From NCBI RefSeq assembly GCF_041432775.1, contig NZ_JAPWAG010000012.1, positions 1-64,000 on the forward strand: DNA of 64,000 bases, written 5' to 3'. The position numbers were made by a program, and so were the translations under genes. The stretch comes from Pauljensenia sp902373545. Lineage in GTDB: Bacteria > Actinomycetota > Actinomycetes > Actinomycetales > Actinomycetaceae. Every line of letters starts with the position of its first letter. Position 1 is the first letter of the stretch. The notes beneath the pieces are model-generated. The model was not told the origin of the DNA and did not search any database. It was given only the letters and a program-made list of their open reading frames with translations. Positions 9,602 through 20,156 of the stretch are shown here, one piece after another.

Positions 9602-11010
9602 TGCTTCAGATTGGACGCTTCTTGTGTCGCGGACAGGGCGCGATGCTCGTCACCGGACCCCTCGGTGCCGCGTTGGTGCCGCTCGAATTTGCGGACTCCG
9701 CGGCTGATGTCGTGTGGGGACGAGCCGACACGCAGGCGTGGCTCTCCCACGTGCAGGCCGAGCAGGGCGACGTCCTGCTCCTGGACTGCGCCGGCGAACA
9801 GCCCTACTTGACAGTCCTCGGTAACATCCAGCTGCGCATGCGCGCCGCAGGACAGATCACCGAGCAGGTGTGGACCGACCCGATCTGGGCCTGGCCCTTC
9901 AACCCCGGTGAGTGGCAGACCTTCGAGGCGAGCATCAACGAGGGCGACGAGATCACGTGGATGGTCCCCGCCGCCGACCGCGTCGAGGCCGCCGAGATTC
10001 GCATCGGCCGCGCCCTGGACGAGGTCGAGGCCCTGGCTTCCCTGCCCGTCGACACGATGGGCTTCCTCATCAACCCCGACATTCCCGACCACGAGCGCCG
10101 CGCCCGCCGCGACGCGCGCGAGGAGCTGCCCGAGCCGACCACCACGCACACGTCGTCGGTCGACCTGGCCGCCGTCGAGGCTCAGTTCCTTGCAGCCACC
10201 TCCAACGGTCCCGTCTCGCTGACGCCCACCGCGCGCACCGCCGCGCCTGAGCAGGTCGAGGCCACGGATGCGGTTGAGGACGTCGCTGAGAATGAGGTCG
10301 AGCAGACCTCGAGCGAGCTCTACGTCGTCGAGCCGCCGGTCAACACCGCCGCGTCGACCGAGCGCCTGGCCGCCTACTCGGAGTCCACCTCGTTCGAGCC
10401 CGAACCCGAGCCTGCTCCCGAGCCCGAGGTTGAGCCCGCTCCCGCTCCTGCGCTGGAGCCCGAGCCTGAGGTTGAGCCCGCTCCCGCTCCTGCGCCGGAG
10501 CCCGAGGTTGAGTCCGCTCCCGAGCCGGAGCCCGCTCCCGAGATGGCACCCGAGCCGCCCGCCACGCCCGAGGCCATGAGCGCCGCCGGACTGGCCGACC
10601 TGGGTGCCGAGACCGACACTGAGGCCACGATCCTGCGCCTCGCGCCCGTCAACGCCGGCCCGGCCGCCCCCGTCGCCTTCCTGATCCACGGCGGCACCGT
10701 GCCCGTCGAGGTCTCGCGCGACGTCGTCATCGGCCGCGACCCCGACGCCCGCGCCCTGACCGGCCGCCCCGTGGCGACCGTGCTGCGCGTGCCCAGCCCG
10801 GCCACCGAGATCTCGCGTTCGCACTGCGCCGTCATGATGACGACGCCCGGCTCGTGGGCCCTCATGGACCTGGGCAGCGCCAACGGCACCGTCCTGCGCC
10901 ACGCTGACGGATCCTTCCAGGACGTCACCCCCATGGTGACGATCGCACTGAACGACGGCGACCTCATCGACGTCGGCGAGGGAACCACCATCGAGTTCCG
11001 CGTGCGCTGA
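9601..11010 (+). CDS. FHA-domain protein with acidic Pro/Glu linker
   Basis: 469 aa. The first 190 residues form a globular domain that I do not recognise (MLQIGRFLCRGQGAMLVTGP...). Residues about 255-335 are a low-complexity linker of repeated EPEPAPEPEVEP units. Residues about 355-469 form an FHA domain with VIGRDPDA, EISRSHCAVM and DLGSANGTVL, all the residues needed to bind phosphothreonine. No signal peptide or membrane segment is seen. It is coupled to the PP2C gene by a 1-bp overlap. As a phospho-reader next to eccC, it probably links a kinase signal to secretion. Confidence 0.85.
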   Translation: MLQIGRFLCRGQGAMLVTGPLGAALVPLEFADSAADVVWGRADTQAWLSHVQAEQGDVLLLDCAGEQPYLTVLGNIQLRMRAAGQITEQVWTDPIWAWPFNPGEWQTFEASINEGDEITWMVPAADRVEAAEIRIGRALDEVEALASLPVDTMGFLINPDIPDHERRARRDAREELPEPTTTHTSSVDLAAVEAQFLAATSNGPVSLTPTARTAAPEQVEATDAVEDVAENEVEQTSSELYVVEPPVNTAASTERLAAYSESTSFEPEPEPAPEPEVEPAPAPALEPEPEVEPAPAPAPEPEVESAPEPEPAPEMAPEPPATPEAMSAAGLADLGAETDTEATILRLAPVNAGPAAPVAFLIHGGTVPVEVSRDVVIGRDPDARALTGRPVATVLRVPSPATEISRSHCAVMMTTPGSWALMDLGSANGTVLRHADGSFQDVTPMVTIALNDGDLIDVGEGTTIEFRVR

Positions 11011-11027
11011 CGCCATATGCGCCTTGT

Positions 11028-11059
11028 CTGTGGGGTGGACCTGTTGGTCCACCCCACAG
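11028..11059 (+). terminator. Terminator after the eccC-PP2C-FHA block
   Basis: A perfect 14-bp stem (11028-11041 with 11046-11059) closed by a TGTT loop starts 18 bp after the FHA gene stop. It has no strong T run. It separates the T7SS block from the paralogue array that starts at 11154. Confidence 0.75.
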
Positions 11060-11153
11060 GTGTATGTACTAGGCTGTCTTATGTTGACCGTTTGGAGGTT
11101 GGGGGCACCGATGCCCTCGGCGGCTGATTGGGCATGCGAGAGGGAGTGAGTTC

Positions 11154-12155
11154 ATGAAGAATCGCGTGCGGATGATCGTTGTCCTCGTGTGTGTGTTCGT
11201 TGTGCTGCCGGTGGTGGGTGGCCTCGTGTATCTGTCGCGCACGAGTGCGCAGGACGCCGCGCGCTACTACGCCGAGGCGATCGCCCAGGGGCGCTTCGAG
11301 GACGCGATGGCTATGGAAACGGACAAGGCTTCTGGCATCGTGGAGCCCGAGAACGTCGATTTGCGGCGAGGCCAGATCGCCGTTCCCTCCAGTGTGACGA
11401 GCGTGTCGCTCGTGGGCGTTGCGCAACAGGATGGAAGCCAGGCCGTCAGAATCGGCTTGAACGTCAACGGATACGTCACGACCCGCACAATTTCCCTGCG
11501 TCCCGATGCCTCTCACCGTGGCTTGCTGGGCGCGTGGAAAGTGACTGAGGGGCTGGCTACCAAGTATCCGCTCAGCATGGAGGGGTACGCCTCTGAGGTG
11601 AGCGTCGGAGGTATGACGCTCGGCGCAGTGAGTGAGAAAGGTAGCGACGGCACGGTTATCCCGCTGACGGTGCCAACTGAGGGACTGTGGCACAGGGGCA
11701 GCAGCAGCGTCGTCTTCGTTGCGTATCCGGGAGTGTACCCGGTGGAGGTGACCACGGTCGGCGAGGGGACCGAAGTGCTCGTCGATTCCTCGGTGGGGGC
11801 GCAGACTATCGCCTTCACACGGGGGCTTCTGAACCACAGGCTCGAGGTCCCTCTCGATGAGGAGACGGAAGCGTGGCAGGAGGAACAATTCGAGTCCCTC
11901 TCCGTCGCTTGTGTGAAGGGTGAGAAGCCGGAAGGCGTCGTGTGCCCGGGCATAGAGGTATCGGGTGTTGAGTCGGTCTACTTTGGTGGGGCGTCCAGGG
12001 AATTTGGGCGCCTTAGGAGCTGGGGCGTCAATGTAGAAACAGCCGACGAACGCGTGCTTCTGAATGTCATCAACGAGGTGTGCTTTGACGATGCGGGTGA
12101 GGCCCACACGGTGTTGTTCCTCGACGAGAGTAACCGCTATCGGAGGAAGAAGTGA
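11154..12155 (+). CDS. Tandem paralogue 1 of a membrane-anchored family (unknown function)
   Basis: 333 aa. An N-terminal signal anchor (residues about 4-27) puts the rest outside the membrane. Right after it comes a helical segment shared by all four copies (YYAEAIAQGRFEDA), which resembles NTF2-like/DUF4878 domains seen behind signal anchors in actinobacteria; that match is tentative. Next come beta-rich blocks with a shared GYASEV..GGMTLG motif and an AYPGVYPVEV motif. Three cysteines are conserved in the family: CVKGEKPEGVVC and VCFDDAGE. No catalytic motif is visible. The gene begins a head-to-tail array of four next to the T7SS genes. Confidence 0.8.
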   Translation: MKNRVRMIVVLVCVFVVLPVVGGLVYLSRTSAQDAARYYAEAIAQGRFEDAMAMETDKASGIVEPENVDLRRGQIAVPSSVTSVSLVGVAQQDGSQAVRIGLNVNGYVTTRTISLRPDASHRGLLGAWKVTEGLATKYPLSMEGYASEVSVGGMTLGAVSEKGSDGTVIPLTVPTEGLWHRGSSSVVFVAYPGVYPVEVTTVGEGTEVLVDSSVGAQTIAFTRGLLNHRLEVPLDEETEAWQEEQFESLSVACVKGEKPEGVVCPGIEVSGVESVYFGGASREFGRLRSWGVNVETADERVLLNVINEVCFDDAGEAHTVLFLDESNRYRRKK

Positions 12156-13168
12156 CGAGGGGGTACGTGACAATGCTGCGTAAGAGTTGGTCCCCGAAGA
12201 ATCGCGCGCGGACCATTGTTGTCCTCGTGTATGTCTTCGTTTTCCTGCCACTGATTGGCTCGGTAAGTTCCCTGGCGAGGACCAGTGCCGAGGCAGCCGT
12301 GCGCTACTACGCGGAGGCGATCGCGCAGGGACGTTTCGAAGATGCGCTGAGCGTTGAGACGGACAGAGGTCGCAACGATAGCAGTGTTACGCACGGTTCC
12401 GTGGTTGATCTGCGGCGGGCCCAGGTGGCCGCGCCCTCATCCGTATCCGCTGTGCGGATGTATTCGGGCAGGGATGTGAGGGGGCGTCAGAGAGCCGCTA
12501 TCGACTTTTCCGTCAACGGTTCCACAGTCACCCGTGAAATCTACGTGGAGAATACGGCTTCTCTCAGGCTGCACGTGGGTCCCTGGCGCATCGCAGAGGG
12601 AGCCGCTCGTGAGGAGACAGTGCGCACGGAAGGCTATGCCACCGAGGTAACCGTCGGCGGGGTCTCGCTGGGCTCTGTCGGAGGCACCACGGCTAGCATT
12701 TCTATTTCCGCGAGCGACGACCTGTGGCATCCCGATCACCATGACCACGAGGTATACGCGTACCCGGGCATGTATGTCATCGGCGTGACACAGCTCAGCG
12801 AGCACACCGAGTATTCTGTCGACTCCGTCGCGGGAGCCTCGGCGATAGAAATGGGAACTCGTGCACGTCATCAGGTCGACATCACCGTGGATGAGGAGAC
12901 GCACGCATGGCATCAGGAACGCTTCGCTGCTTTGGCGACCGCGTGTCTTCGGGGGGAGAAACCGGAAGAAGCCGTGTGCCACACGCAACAGTACCATCGA
13001 GCCGACTCGATCAACGTCGGTGAGATCAGCGGTGATCAACGCGAAGGACTGCGTGCCCCCTCCATTCAGGTCACGACCGGTAATTATGAAACCACGGTGG
13101 GGCTGAAGAGCGAGGTCTGCTTCGATCAGTCGGGTGAGCGCCGTATCGTCTTTAGAAGCTATCGCTAG
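12152..13168 (+). CDS. Tandem paralogue 2 of the same membrane-anchored family
   Basis: 338 aa. The GTG at 12152 is chosen because GGAGG lies 5 nt upstream; it overlaps the stop of paralogue 1 by 4 bp (GTGA), so the pair is coupled. The next ATG (12173) has no clear ribosome site. It keeps the signal anchor, the YYAEAIAQGRFEDA block, the GYATEVTVGGVSLG motif, the AYPGMYVIGV motif and the cysteines (CLRGEKPEEAVC, VCFDQSGE). This is the most diverged copy at its N-terminus and carries about 15 extra residues there. Function unknown. Confidence 0.78.
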   Translation: MTRGYVTMLRKSWSPKNRARTIVVLVYVFVFLPLIGSVSSLARTSAEAAVRYYAEAIAQGRFEDALSVETDRGRNDSSVTHGSVVDLRRAQVAAPSSVSAVRMYSGRDVRGRQRAAIDFSVNGSTVTREIYVENTASLRLHVGPWRIAEGAAREETVRTEGYATEVTVGGVSLGSVGGTTASISISASDDLWHPDHHDHEVYAYPGMYVIGVTQLSEHTEYSVDSVAGASAIEMGTRARHQVDITVDEETHAWHQERFAALATACLRGEKPEEAVCHTQQYHRADSINVGEISGDQREGLRAPSIQVTTGNYETTVGLKSEVCFDQSGERRIVFRSYR

Positions 13169-13239
13169 AACATTCCGGGGCGTGGCTCGCAGAAAGCGAA
13201 GGCCCGTTGCAATTGTTTCCGTCGTTTTTGGAGGGTTTC

Positions 13240-14256
13240 ATGAAGAATCGCGTGCGGATGATTGTCGTCCTCGTGTGTGTGTTCGTTGTGCTGCCGGTGG
13301 TGGGTGGCCTCGTATATCTGTCGAGGATCAGCGCGGAGGCGGCTGTGCGCCACTACGCCGAGGCGATCGCGCAGGGGCGCTTCGAAGATGCCCTGGCGGT
13401 TGAGAGCGCCGACGCCGACAAAGGCAGCGGCATAGAACTCGGTGGTGTCGTAGACCTGCGCCAAGGTCACTTAGTGGCGCCGAATAGTGTGGGTTCCGTA
13501 CGGGTGTACCCCGAGCTCGATGTGTGGGGGCGTCAAGGAGCGAGCATTGATTTGTCCGTCAACGGGCGCACGATCACGCGCGAGATTTACCTGGAGCGTG
13601 TGGGTGTGCCAAGGCCGCACGTGGGCATGTGGCGCGTCGTCTCTGGCGCTGCGCAGGTGGAGACGGTGCGGGCGTATGGCTATGCCTCCGATGTGCGCAT
13701 CGGCGGGGTGTCGCTTGGTCGCGTGGGGGCGACGGGCAGTGACGGTGTCGCTATTCCTGCGGGTGTGTCGGCCGATGGCGTGGTGCCCCAACCCATTCAT
13801 GCGACGACTGTCTATGCGTACCCGGGTGTCTATGAGGTTGCGGTCGATAAGGTGAGTGAGCATACGGATGTGCTCATTAATTCCGAGGTTGGTGCCTCGT
13901 CGATTGAGTTGGCCGGGTACGGGTCGGATACGACGATCAGCATCATGCCTGACGATGAGACGCGCGCGTGGTTTGTGGGCGCCTTCGAGTCGCTCGGGCG
14001 GTCGTGTTTTGGATCGGAAGCAGCGCAGGGCGCGCTGTGTCCCACTTTCGACTTTTCGGGCACTGTGAGCGATGAAGTGGAGGAGAAGGTTTGGTGGCAG
14101 TCCGATGGTTTAGACGGTTCGGAAACGTTTTGGATTAAGACTGACGCCGATGTTGTTTCCGTCGATCTGGCGGGTGCGCTGTGCTTCGACGAGGCGGGCG
14201 ATGCTCGTGTCGTGTTCAGGGTCGGCGAGGAGTCTCACCACCCTTGGAACTGGTGA
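13240..14256 (+). CDS. Tandem paralogue 3 of the same membrane-anchored family
   Basis: 338 aa. The ATG at 13240 has GGAGGG 4 nt upstream and aligns with the start of paralogue 1; an upstream ATG in frame is not needed. The first 80 nt or so are almost identical to those of paralogues 1 and 4, much closer than the rest of the gene, which suggests recent duplication or gene conversion of the signal-anchor region. It keeps GYASDVRIGGVSLG, AYPGVYEVAV and the cysteines (CFGSEAAQGALC, LCFDEAGD). It starts 71 bp after paralogue 2. Confidence 0.8.
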   Translation: MKNRVRMIVVLVCVFVVLPVVGGLVYLSRISAEAAVRHYAEAIAQGRFEDALAVESADADKGSGIELGGVVDLRQGHLVAPNSVGSVRVYPELDVWGRQGASIDLSVNGRTITREIYLERVGVPRPHVGMWRVVSGAAQVETVRAYGYASDVRIGGVSLGRVGATGSDGVAIPAGVSADGVVPQPIHATTVYAYPGVYEVAVDKVSEHTDVLINSEVGASSIELAGYGSDTTISIMPDDETRAWFVGAFESLGRSCFGSEAAQGALCPTFDFSGTVSDEVEEKVWWQSDGLDGSETFWIKTDADVVSVDLAGALCFDEAGDARVVFRVGEESHHPWNW

Positions 14257-14310
14257 GTGGGCGCATTGTGGCGCCCGTAGTGTTGTCGTAATGAGAGAAG
14301 AGGCTATGCC

Positions 14311-15330
14311 ATGAAGAGTCGCGTGCGGATGATCGTCGTCCTCGTGTGTGTGTTCGTTGTGCTGCCGGTGGTGGGTGGCCTCGTGTATTCGTTCAGCGTG
14401 AGCGCGGAGGCGGCTGCGCGCTACTACGCGGAGGCGATCGCCCAGGGGCGTTTCGAAGATGCCCTGGCGGTTGAGAGCGCCGATGCCGATGTCGATTCCA
14501 ATGTCGGGCGTGGCGATGCCGTCGATCTGCGGCGACTCCAGCGATCGTCGAGCACTCCAGCGATGAGCGTGGGCGCTGTGTGGGTGCACTCCGAGCTCGA
14601 CAGGGATGGTCGGCAGGGTGTCAATATCGAGTTCTCAGTGAACGGCCGCTCCGCGACCCGCGTCATCTACATGGAGCGCTCGGGTGTGCCCAAGCCGCAC
14701 ATCGGCTCGTGGAGGGTCGTTTCCAGTGCGGCGCGTAGCGTCGCTGTGTTCGCGGACGGGTACGCCTCAGACCTGTCGATTGCTGGAGTGTCGCTCGGGG
14801 ACGTCGGAGCGACCAAGGGCAATCAGCGGATGATTCCTCCCGTAACAGACGACCTGTGGCACTTCGCTGGCGGCGGCGGTGTAGTGTACGCGTATCCCGG
14901 CGTTTACGACATCAGCGTGACCCGGTTCAGTGAAGACACCGAGTACAGTGTCGACTCCGTTCCGTCGGGTGCGACGATCGACTTGTTCGATGCTGACGAA
15001 CCTCACCAAATCGACATCGTCTTGAACGAGGAAACAAAGGCCTGGCAACAGGAGCAATTCGTGCCTCTTCTGGAATCGTGCATTCGCGGGGAAAGCCCAG
15101 AGCAGGCCCTGTGTCCCGATCTTAACGTTGCGGATGTTGAGTCAATTGACGTAGGGGAGGTCAGCGACAGCTTGCCGGGGAGCTTGGCTGCCTACAACAT
15201 CACGGTCACCACACGGGAGCACCGTATCTGGCTGGACGTGCGTGGCGCGGTCTGCTTCGACGAGGCCGGTGAGCGATACATCGTCTTCACGCTCCTTCGA
15301 AAGTGGGTCGACGGCCGACAGGTCAGATAG
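14311..15330 (+). CDS. Tandem paralogue 4 of the same membrane-anchored family
   Basis: 339 aa with a purine-rich site (GAGAAGAGG) upstream of the ATG. Signal anchor, then YYAEAIAQGRFEDALAVE shared word for word with copy 3, then diverged beta-rich domains with GYASDLSIAGVSLG and AYPGVYDISV, and the family cysteines (CIRGESPEQALC, VCFDEAGE). It is the last copy; a terminator-like hairpin follows at 15375. The array looks like a lineage-specific expansion of surface-exposed proteins. Confidence 0.8.
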   Translation: MKSRVRMIVVLVCVFVVLPVVGGLVYSFSVSAEAAARYYAEAIAQGRFEDALAVESADADVDSNVGRGDAVDLRRLQRSSSTPAMSVGAVWVHSELDRDGRQGVNIEFSVNGRSATRVIYMERSGVPKPHIGSWRVVSSAARSVAVFADGYASDLSIAGVSLGDVGATKGNQRMIPPVTDDLWHFAGGGGVVYAYPGVYDISVTRFSEDTEYSVDSVPSGATIDLFDADEPHQIDIVLNEETKAWQQEQFVPLLESCIRGESPEQALCPDLNVADVESIDVGEVSDSLPGSLAAYNITVTTREHRIWLDVRGAVCFDEAGERYIVFTLLRKWVDGRQVR

Positions 15331-15687
15331 CTGGACCGGCGAGCCTCGCCGGCGACCTGGCTCCTGTGACGAGTGTGGGGTGGGCCTTGGGGCCCGCCCC
15401 ACGTCCGTCTGCCCGCCCCCGGTCGTCTGCCCGCCCCCGGTCGGCCGAACGCCGCGCCCGCCGGCGCCTGCGTGACAGCCTCGCCGATACCCCTGACCAG
15501 CCCGCTTGACGCCTACTTCCGCGCGAGGAAACGATACCCGACAAGCAACCAAGGCCTCGTCCATGTAAGGACAATCATTATTGTGCGTGTCTTGAAGTGA
15601 CCTTAGTCCCTTGATACGTGTATCCTTGCCTGTGGTAGTGGCCCGGTGTCGGGCCAATCATCGCAAACACGGAAGTTGAGGACCACG
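15331..15687. other. Intergenic stretch before ppdK
   Basis: 357 bp without a convincing gene. It holds the hairpin at 15375-15402, a direct repeat of a C-rich 17-mer (TCTGCCCGCCCCCGGTC) near 15408-15445, and a small 6-bp-stem hairpin (GGCCCG-GTGT-CGGGCC) at about 15640-15655, just upstream of the ppdK ribosome site. The ppdK promoter should lie at about 15580-15630, which is AT-richer, but I could not fix its boxes. Confidence 0.5.
15375..15402 (+). terminator. Terminator-like hairpin after the paralogue array
   Basis: A 12-bp stem with one G-T pair (15375-15386 with 15391-15402) and a TTGG loop lies 45 bp after the fourth paralogue's stop. There is no T run after it. Confidence 0.55.
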
Positions 15688-18405
<2,718 letters not shown>

Positions 18406-18445
18406 TCCGCCAGGCGGGTGGCGCTGTGCTGAGTGCCGCCGAGCG

Positions 18446-18485
18446 CGACGAGGCCGTGGCCGGGAAACCGGTCGCGGCCTCGTCG
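18446..18485 (+). terminator. Rho-independent terminator of ppdK with GAAA tetraloop
   Basis: An 18-bp stem (18446-18463 with 18468-18485) with two G-U wobbles is capped by GAAA, a very stable tetraloop. It follows the ppdK stop by about 40 bp. Its arms contain the GACGAGGCCG word that recurs across the window. Confidence 0.8.
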
Positions 18486-18566
18486 TGTCTGGGGTGGGGT
18501 GTGCGGGCTCGGCCCGTGGGTTGTGGGGTGCTTCCGTTTGAAATACCGGAGTGGTTCCCCAACAAT

Positions 18567-18675
18567 GTTGCACGTAATTCCCCTGCCCATATTTCAAGTT
18601 TTGAAATCGGATCGTTGAAATTCCGCGGTTTTTTGGATACCTATGAAAAGTTAGGGTACCCAAATTACGTGCGAG
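18567..18675 (+). mobile_element. 109-bp MITE-like element, copy A
   Basis: Bounded by 13-bp terminal inverted repeats of the family GTCGCACGTAATT; this copy has GTTGC on the left and ends GCGAG on the right, one change in each. It holds an internal perfect 7-bp hairpin (ATTTCAA-gtt-TTGAAAT) and the shared GTTAGGGTACCCAAATTACG end. It is non-coding and AT-richer than its surroundings. Confidence 0.75.
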
Positions 18676-18815
18676 ATTTGTCTGGGGGTTTTCTCGGTGA
18701 CGCGTGTCGGCGGCGCAGCACCTGATGCCGAGTGGCGTGGCCCCGCCTGATGCCGGGCGACCTCCATACCTGTGGGGTTCTTCCGTTTGAAATACCGGAG
18801 TGGTTTCCCAACAAT

Positions 18816-18924
18816 GTCGCACGTAATTCCCCTGCCCATATTTCAAGTTTTGAAATCGGATCGTTGAAATTCCGCGGTTTTTTGGATGCCTAAGAAAAGT
18901 TAGGGTGCCCAAATTACGTGCGAC
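18816..18924 (+). mobile_element. 109-bp MITE-like element, copy B
   Basis: Same length and layout as copy A, with intact GTCGCACGTAATT / AATTACGTGCGAC ends and the ATTTCAA-gtt-TTGAAAT hairpin. Flanks are AACAAT on the left and TTTTGG on the right, as in copies C and D. Confidence 0.78.
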
Positions 18925-18982
18925 TTTTGGTTAGTTTCGGGGTTGTGCGGTTGTGCGGTTGTGTGGTGGGGCGCGCCAACAA

Positions 18983-19804
18983 TCAGGCGTTCTGCAGTGC
19001 TCCCTGCATGGCGAACATCAGGCCCACCATGATCGTGTTATTGAGCGCGTGGAACAGCCACGAGTAGGCCACGCTCTTGCCCGAAAAAACGTACACGAGC
19101 GTCAGGACGATGCTGATGGGCAGGTATGAGAAGAAATCCTGCCACTGATGGCTGTGCATGTACGCAAACAGTGCCGCTGAGATCGACGCGACGAGCCACG
19201 TGGGGGCGTAGACGCTGAGCTTGCCGATGAGGATGTGGCGGTAGAAAACCTCTTCGACCATGGGCACCCCGATGGCGACGAAGAAGCAGAAGACAAGTCC
19301 CGTGCCGCCGTCAAAAATTGCGTTGATGACGGCCTGCTGGTTCTCGGGGATCGGCGGGTTGAGTCCGTAGAGGGCGATGCGGGTCGCGGCCTGGACGATG
19401 ACGACCGGGATCCACAGGCCGAAAAGCAGCAGGATCTTCACGAAGGGGTGCGTGCGCAGATAGGAGAACGCGGGGAAAAACTCGCCTGCAAAGAATGCCA
19501 GGACGATGATCAGGAAGACCGTGTCGGCGGCGAGGTTGATGGCCGTCAGGCTCCACGACTCGGGGAAGAGCCATGTCGGCACTCCCACCAGGAAGAACGC
19601 AGCGTAGGGGATGCCGAAGATCGCGATCCGCACCCAGTCGGCGCGCGTCGGACGCGCGGGGGACGAGGCCGGGGCCGACTCGCTCGAACCAGGCTCGCCG
19701 GGCAGGGGGAGGGGAGCGGCGGACACGGGGCCCTGCGGGCCTGCGTTTGTCACGGGAGAATCTGCCGTCGCGCTCAGGGGCTGTGTATTCGGGTCGGTGG
19801 TCAT
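18983..19804 (-). CDS. CPBP family intramembrane metalloprotease
   Basis: 273 aa. A disordered Pro/Ser/Ala-rich N-terminus of about 55 residues is followed by about seven to eight transmembrane helices. The CPBP (Abi/Rce1-like) motifs are present: EEVFYR on one helix, FAYMHSHQW on the next and the late NN pair (HALNNTIM). These carry the Glu, His and Asn residues of the membrane-embedded glutamic-type active site. Substrate unknown; relatives process prenylated proteins or peptides or act in bacteriocin immunity. The ribosome site is weak. It stands alone, convergent with ppdK and divergent from the iron cluster. Confidence 0.85.
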   Translation of the reverse strand: MTTDPNTQPLSATADSPVTNAGPQGPVSAAPLPLPGEPGSSESAPASSPARPTRADWVRIAIFGIPYAAFFLVGVPTWLFPESWSLTAINLAADTVFLIIVLAFFAGEFFPAFSYLRTHPFVKILLLFGLWIPVVIVQAATRIALYGLNPPIPENQQAVINAIFDGGTGLVFCFFVAIGVPMVEEVFYRHILIGKLSVYAPTWLVASISAALFAYMHSHQWQDFFSYLPISIVLTLVYVFSGKSVAYSWLFHALNNTIMVGLMFAMQGALQNA

Positions 19805-20156
19805 GAGTGGGACTGCTTCCTGCGGTTAATTGTGCTGCCGGAATATTATGACAGAATTTGAAATAAATTGGCATATGTATGTGTGCGTGGGTTGCGTCCG
19901 TCTGTGGATGTGGGAGGTCTGGGTGTTTCGCCTGCTGGCGCGCCATTTTTGTGGCATTGTGTCAGCAAGCGATCAGCCTGGGCCTTTAGTCCTTCAAAGG
20001 GGCTATATGTCCGCGCTAAACACGGTCACGGCATGATCACAATTTAGGATGACCTAAACGGACTACTTTCCACCTGGGCCAGATGTGGTTACGCTGATTG
20101 ACAGGAATTCGATCGACCCGGCGAACCCATCGCGCCGGTTTCACAGGAGGCAAGCC
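19805..20156. other. Divergent intergenic region: CPBP protease / iron cluster
   Basis: 352 bp, AT-rich for this genome, with no convincing gene. It must hold the promoters for both sides. The only clear regulatory-looking site is the dyad at 20043-20058. Clear -35/-10 boxes were not resolved. Confidence 0.5.
20043..20058. promoter_or_regulatory. Candidate metal-regulator operator upstream of the FTR1 gene
   Basis: TTTAGG-ATGA-CCTAAA is a perfect 6-bp-arm dyad, about 100 bp before the FTR1 start. Its arms share the TTAGG/CCTAA halves of DtxR/IdeR boxes, but the spacing is shorter than the 19-bp consensus, so a DtxR-family or other metal regulator is possible rather than certain. Confidence 0.4.

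Larger units (their letters stand above)
18522..18929. repeat. Local duplication carrying two copies of the 109-bp inverted-repeat element
   Basis: 18522-18680 and 18771-18929 are near-identical direct repeats (offset 249 bp). Each starts TGTGGGG and contains one 109-bp element. They fill the space between ppdK and the leftward CPBP gene; no gene is seen here. Confidence 0.85.

Noticed and set aside
18600..18680. A peptide encoded by the 109-bp element (FLDTYEKLGYPNYVR)
   Set aside because: It stays open in copies A, E and F, but copies C and D have stops in that frame. Changes among copies do not favour synonymous sites.
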